Assembly (NCBI RefSeq): GCF_051251695.1
Contig: NZ_JBPOEU010000018.1
Coordinates: forward strand, 11,780-75,779
Direction: 5' to 3'
Length of the DNA stretch: 64,000 nt
From: Maritalea sp051251695
GTDB lineage: Bacteria; Pseudomonadota; Alphaproteobacteria; Rhizobiales; Devosiaceae
Shown: positions 62,460-64,000 of the stretch, in pieces
How the letters are laid out: each line of letters starts with the position of its first letter
How positions within the stretch are numbered: position 1 is the first letter of the stretch
Translations under genes and position numbers: made by a program
Notes under the pieces: model-generated
Databases searched by the model: none
The model's input: the letters and a program-made list of their open reading frames with translations, nothing else
What the model was told of the DNA's origin: nothing

Positions 62460-63842
62460 ATGCAGGTCAATGAAACCCTCAATGAAGGGCTTAAGCGTAC
62501 ATTGGAAATGAGCATTCCGGCATCTGAGCTTAGCCAGAAGCTAGACGACAAACTCAATGAGCTTAAAGACCAAGTCAGTATTAAAGGTTTTCGTCCGGGT
62601 AAAGTGCCATTTGCGCACATGAAAAAAACCTATGGCCGCTCTGTAATGGGCGACGTGATGCAGGATGCGATCAATGTTGGCGTTCAGTCGACATTAGAAG
62701 AGCGCAAAGAAAAAGCTGCAATGCAGCCTAAAATTGACTTGCCTGAAGACGAAGCTGTTTTGACAAAAGTATTTGAGGGCGAAGCAGACCTTGAATTCAC
62801 AATGTCATACGAGATTCTTCCAGAAGTTAAATTGGGCGATTTCAAAAAGATCAAAATTGAGCGTCCTGTTGTTGAAGTTGCTGAAAGCGACGTTCAAGAG
62901 CAGTTTGATGCAATTGTTGAGCAAAACCGTCCATATGCGGCGAAAGCCGAAGGTGAGGCTGCTGCACAAGGCGACCGTGCTAACATCAAGTTTTTGGGTA
63001 AAGTCGACGGCGAGCCATTTGAAGGCGGCGCATCTGACGGATCACCATTGGTAATTGGCTCAAACCAATTCATCCCAGGCTTTGAAGAGCAACTTGTTGG
63101 TCTTAAAGTTGGTGATGAGAAGGTTCTTAAAGTTAAGTTCCCTGACGAATATCGTGCGGAAAACTTAGCTGGTAAAGACGCAACATTTGATGTTGAAGTT
63201 TTGGGCATTGAAACACCAAGTGCTGTTGAAGTGAATGACGAGTTCGCTAAAACACTTGGTCTTGAAAGCGTTGATCAGCTTCGTGAGATGATCAACGACC
63301 AAATTGGTGGTCAGTTCAAAACGCTTACAGCACGTCGCGTAAAGCGTCTTGTGCTTGATGCACTTGACGAAATGCACAAATTTGACGTTCCTGAGCAACT
63401 TGTTGAGCAAGAGTTCAAAGGTATTTGGGAACGCGTGATGCACGATATTGAGCATCATGGTCGTAGCTTTGAAGATGAAGGTACAACCGAAGAAAAAGCG
63501 CGCGAAGAATATACCGCGATTGCTGAACGTCGGGTTCGCCTTGGTTTGGTGATTGCTGAAATTGGCAATGCCAACGAAATCGAAGTAAGCGAAGACGAGC
63601 ATCAACAAGCGTTGATCGCGGAAGTTCAAAAATATCCTGGTCAAGAACAACAGGTATATGACTATTTCCGCAACAACCAACAAGCGTTGGCTGGCCTTCG
63701 GGCGCCAATTTTTGAAGACAAAGTTGTAAACTTTGTTGTTGAGTTGGCTGACGTTGAAGACAAAACCGTCACTAAAGACGAGTTGGTGAAGTTGGTTGAA
63801 GAGAGTGAAGAAGAGGACCTAGAACCTCACAATCACGACTAA
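62460..63842 (+). CDS. tig: Trigger factor (ribosome-bound peptidyl-prolyl isomerase chaperone)
   Basis: 460 residues. N-terminal ribosome-binding domain with KGFRPGKVPFAHMKKTYG (GFRxGKxP motif), FKBP-type PPIase domain (about 150-240; DRANIKFLGKVDGEPFEGGA, FIPGFEEQLVGLKVGDEKVL), and the C-terminal chaperone arms (about 250-430). Acidic tail (EESEEEDLEPHNHD). The ATG 62460 gives the standard MQVNETLNEG; an upstream TTG is unlikely. Terminated at 63872-63900. Confidence 0.97.
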   Translation: MQVNETLNEGLKRTLEMSIPASELSQKLDDKLNELKDQVSIKGFRPGKVPFAHMKKTYGRSVMGDVMQDAINVGVQSTLEERKEKAAMQPKIDLPEDEAVLTKVFEGEADLEFTMSYEILPEVKLGDFKKIKIERPVVEVAESDVQEQFDAIVEQNRPYAAKAEGEAAAQGDRANIKFLGKVDGEPFEGGASDGSPLVIGSNQFIPGFEEQLVGLKVGDEKVLKVKFPDEYRAENLAGKDATFDVEVLGIETPSAVEVNDEFAKTLGLESVDQLREMINDQIGGQFKTLTARRVKRLVLDALDEMHKFDVPEQLVEQEFKGIWERVMHDIEHHGRSFEDEGTTEEKAREEYTAIAERRVRLGLVIAEIGNANEIEVSEDEHQQALIAEVQKYPGQEQQVYDYFRNNQQALAGLRAPIFEDKVVNFVVELADVEDKTVTKDELVKLVEESEEEDLEPHNHD

Positions 63843-63867
63843 ACAAACAACTTCGTTGTTGAATTTT

Positions 63868-64000
63868 TTAAAGGTCGTCCGTTTGGGCGGCCTTTTTTTT
63901 GTTTTGCTGGGAATGTCGGCGTTGAGCCCAATCAGGCCGTTCGATTTTCGGACTTGGCTGACTTTCGCGACCCAAAGCTGCCGTTTGGGGAGATTGTATC
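63868..64000 (-). CDS. Possible 3' end of a minus-strand gene running off the window
   Basis: The minus frame ending in TAA at 63868-63870 is open to the window edge (about 44 codons, e.g. RPDWAQRRHSQQNKKKAAQT). It overlaps the tig terminator. A competing minus frame stops at 63932 and a plus frame opens at ATG 63913. I cannot identify any product. Confidence 0.25.
   Translation of the reverse strand, partial: IQSPQTAALGRESQPSPKIERPDWAQRRHSQQNKKKAAQTDDL
63872..63900 (+). terminator. tig: Intrinsic terminator of tig
   Basis: AGGTCGTCC (63872-63880) pairs with GGGCGGCCT (63885-63893, two G-U pairs) and runs into eight T. Confidence 0.88.

Overview
The window is chromosomal DNA of an alphaproteobacterium, most probably a marine member of Hyphomicrobiales (a Devosiaceae/Maritalea-like lineage would fit, but this is inference from gene content only). 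The evidence is the fused malic enzyme/phosphotransacetylase, the accessory complex I subunit NDUFA12 next to a DUF2155 gene, the order aat / accC-accB-aroQ, an oxygen-independent B12-dependent ribonucleotide reductase as the nrd gene present, a suf operon with an Irr-type box, and a glnB-glnA pair behind a sigma-54 promoter. Base composition is moderate and coding density is high.

Layout. 1-8.3 kb: 3' end of maeB, a frameshifted small exported protein behind amn, an SRPBCC/DUF1801/DUF1801 operon divergent from an ArsR regulator and a PLP-dependent decarboxylase, a GT2 glycosyltransferase and a DUF4342 protein. 8.3-11.9 kb: an accessory, repeat-rich region holding a ChaC-type gamma-glutamylcyclotransferase, a GIY-YIG gene framed by a perfect 29-bp inverted repeat, and an unrecognised two-helix membrane protein. 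11.9-24.6 kb: nrdJ, a response regulator, NDUFA12, DUF2155, aat, accC, accB, aroQ, a DsbA-type protein, an M48 protease and an aminotransferase. 24.6-41.2 kb: rne, a cell-wall block (N-acetylmuramoyl-L-alanine amidase, PBP1A), prfB with its programmed frameshift, an M23 peptidase, DUF455, bcp, a giant AsmA/DUF3971 protein, tyrS and an alpha/beta hydrolase.

41.5-48.5 kb is a complete suf operon for iron-sulfur cluster assembly: an IscS-like cysteine desulfurase, sufB, a 53-residue membrane protein, sufC, sufD, sufS, sufT and sufA, all on the plus strand. 48.5-53.4 kb: a diguanylate cyclase, a DEAD-box helicase and parE on the minus strand. 53.4-58.3 kb: a looser accessory stretch with an ABC-F ATPase, an unknown gene interrupted near its start, a MarR regulator, a small membrane protein and a sulfotransferase-like protein. 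58.4-64 kb: a pentapeptide-repeat membrane protein, glnA, glnB, tRNA-Leu(UAG) and tig.

The clearest functional themes are Fe-S assembly under likely iron (Irr) control, nitrogen signalling (PII and glutamine synthetase under sigma-54), fatty-acid biosynthesis entry (AccB/AccC) and peptidoglycan remodelling. I found no CRISPR array, prophage or insertion sequence. The most unusual structure is the repeat-rich segment at 8.3-11 kb, especially the hairpin repeats with compensatory base changes around the GIY-YIG gene.
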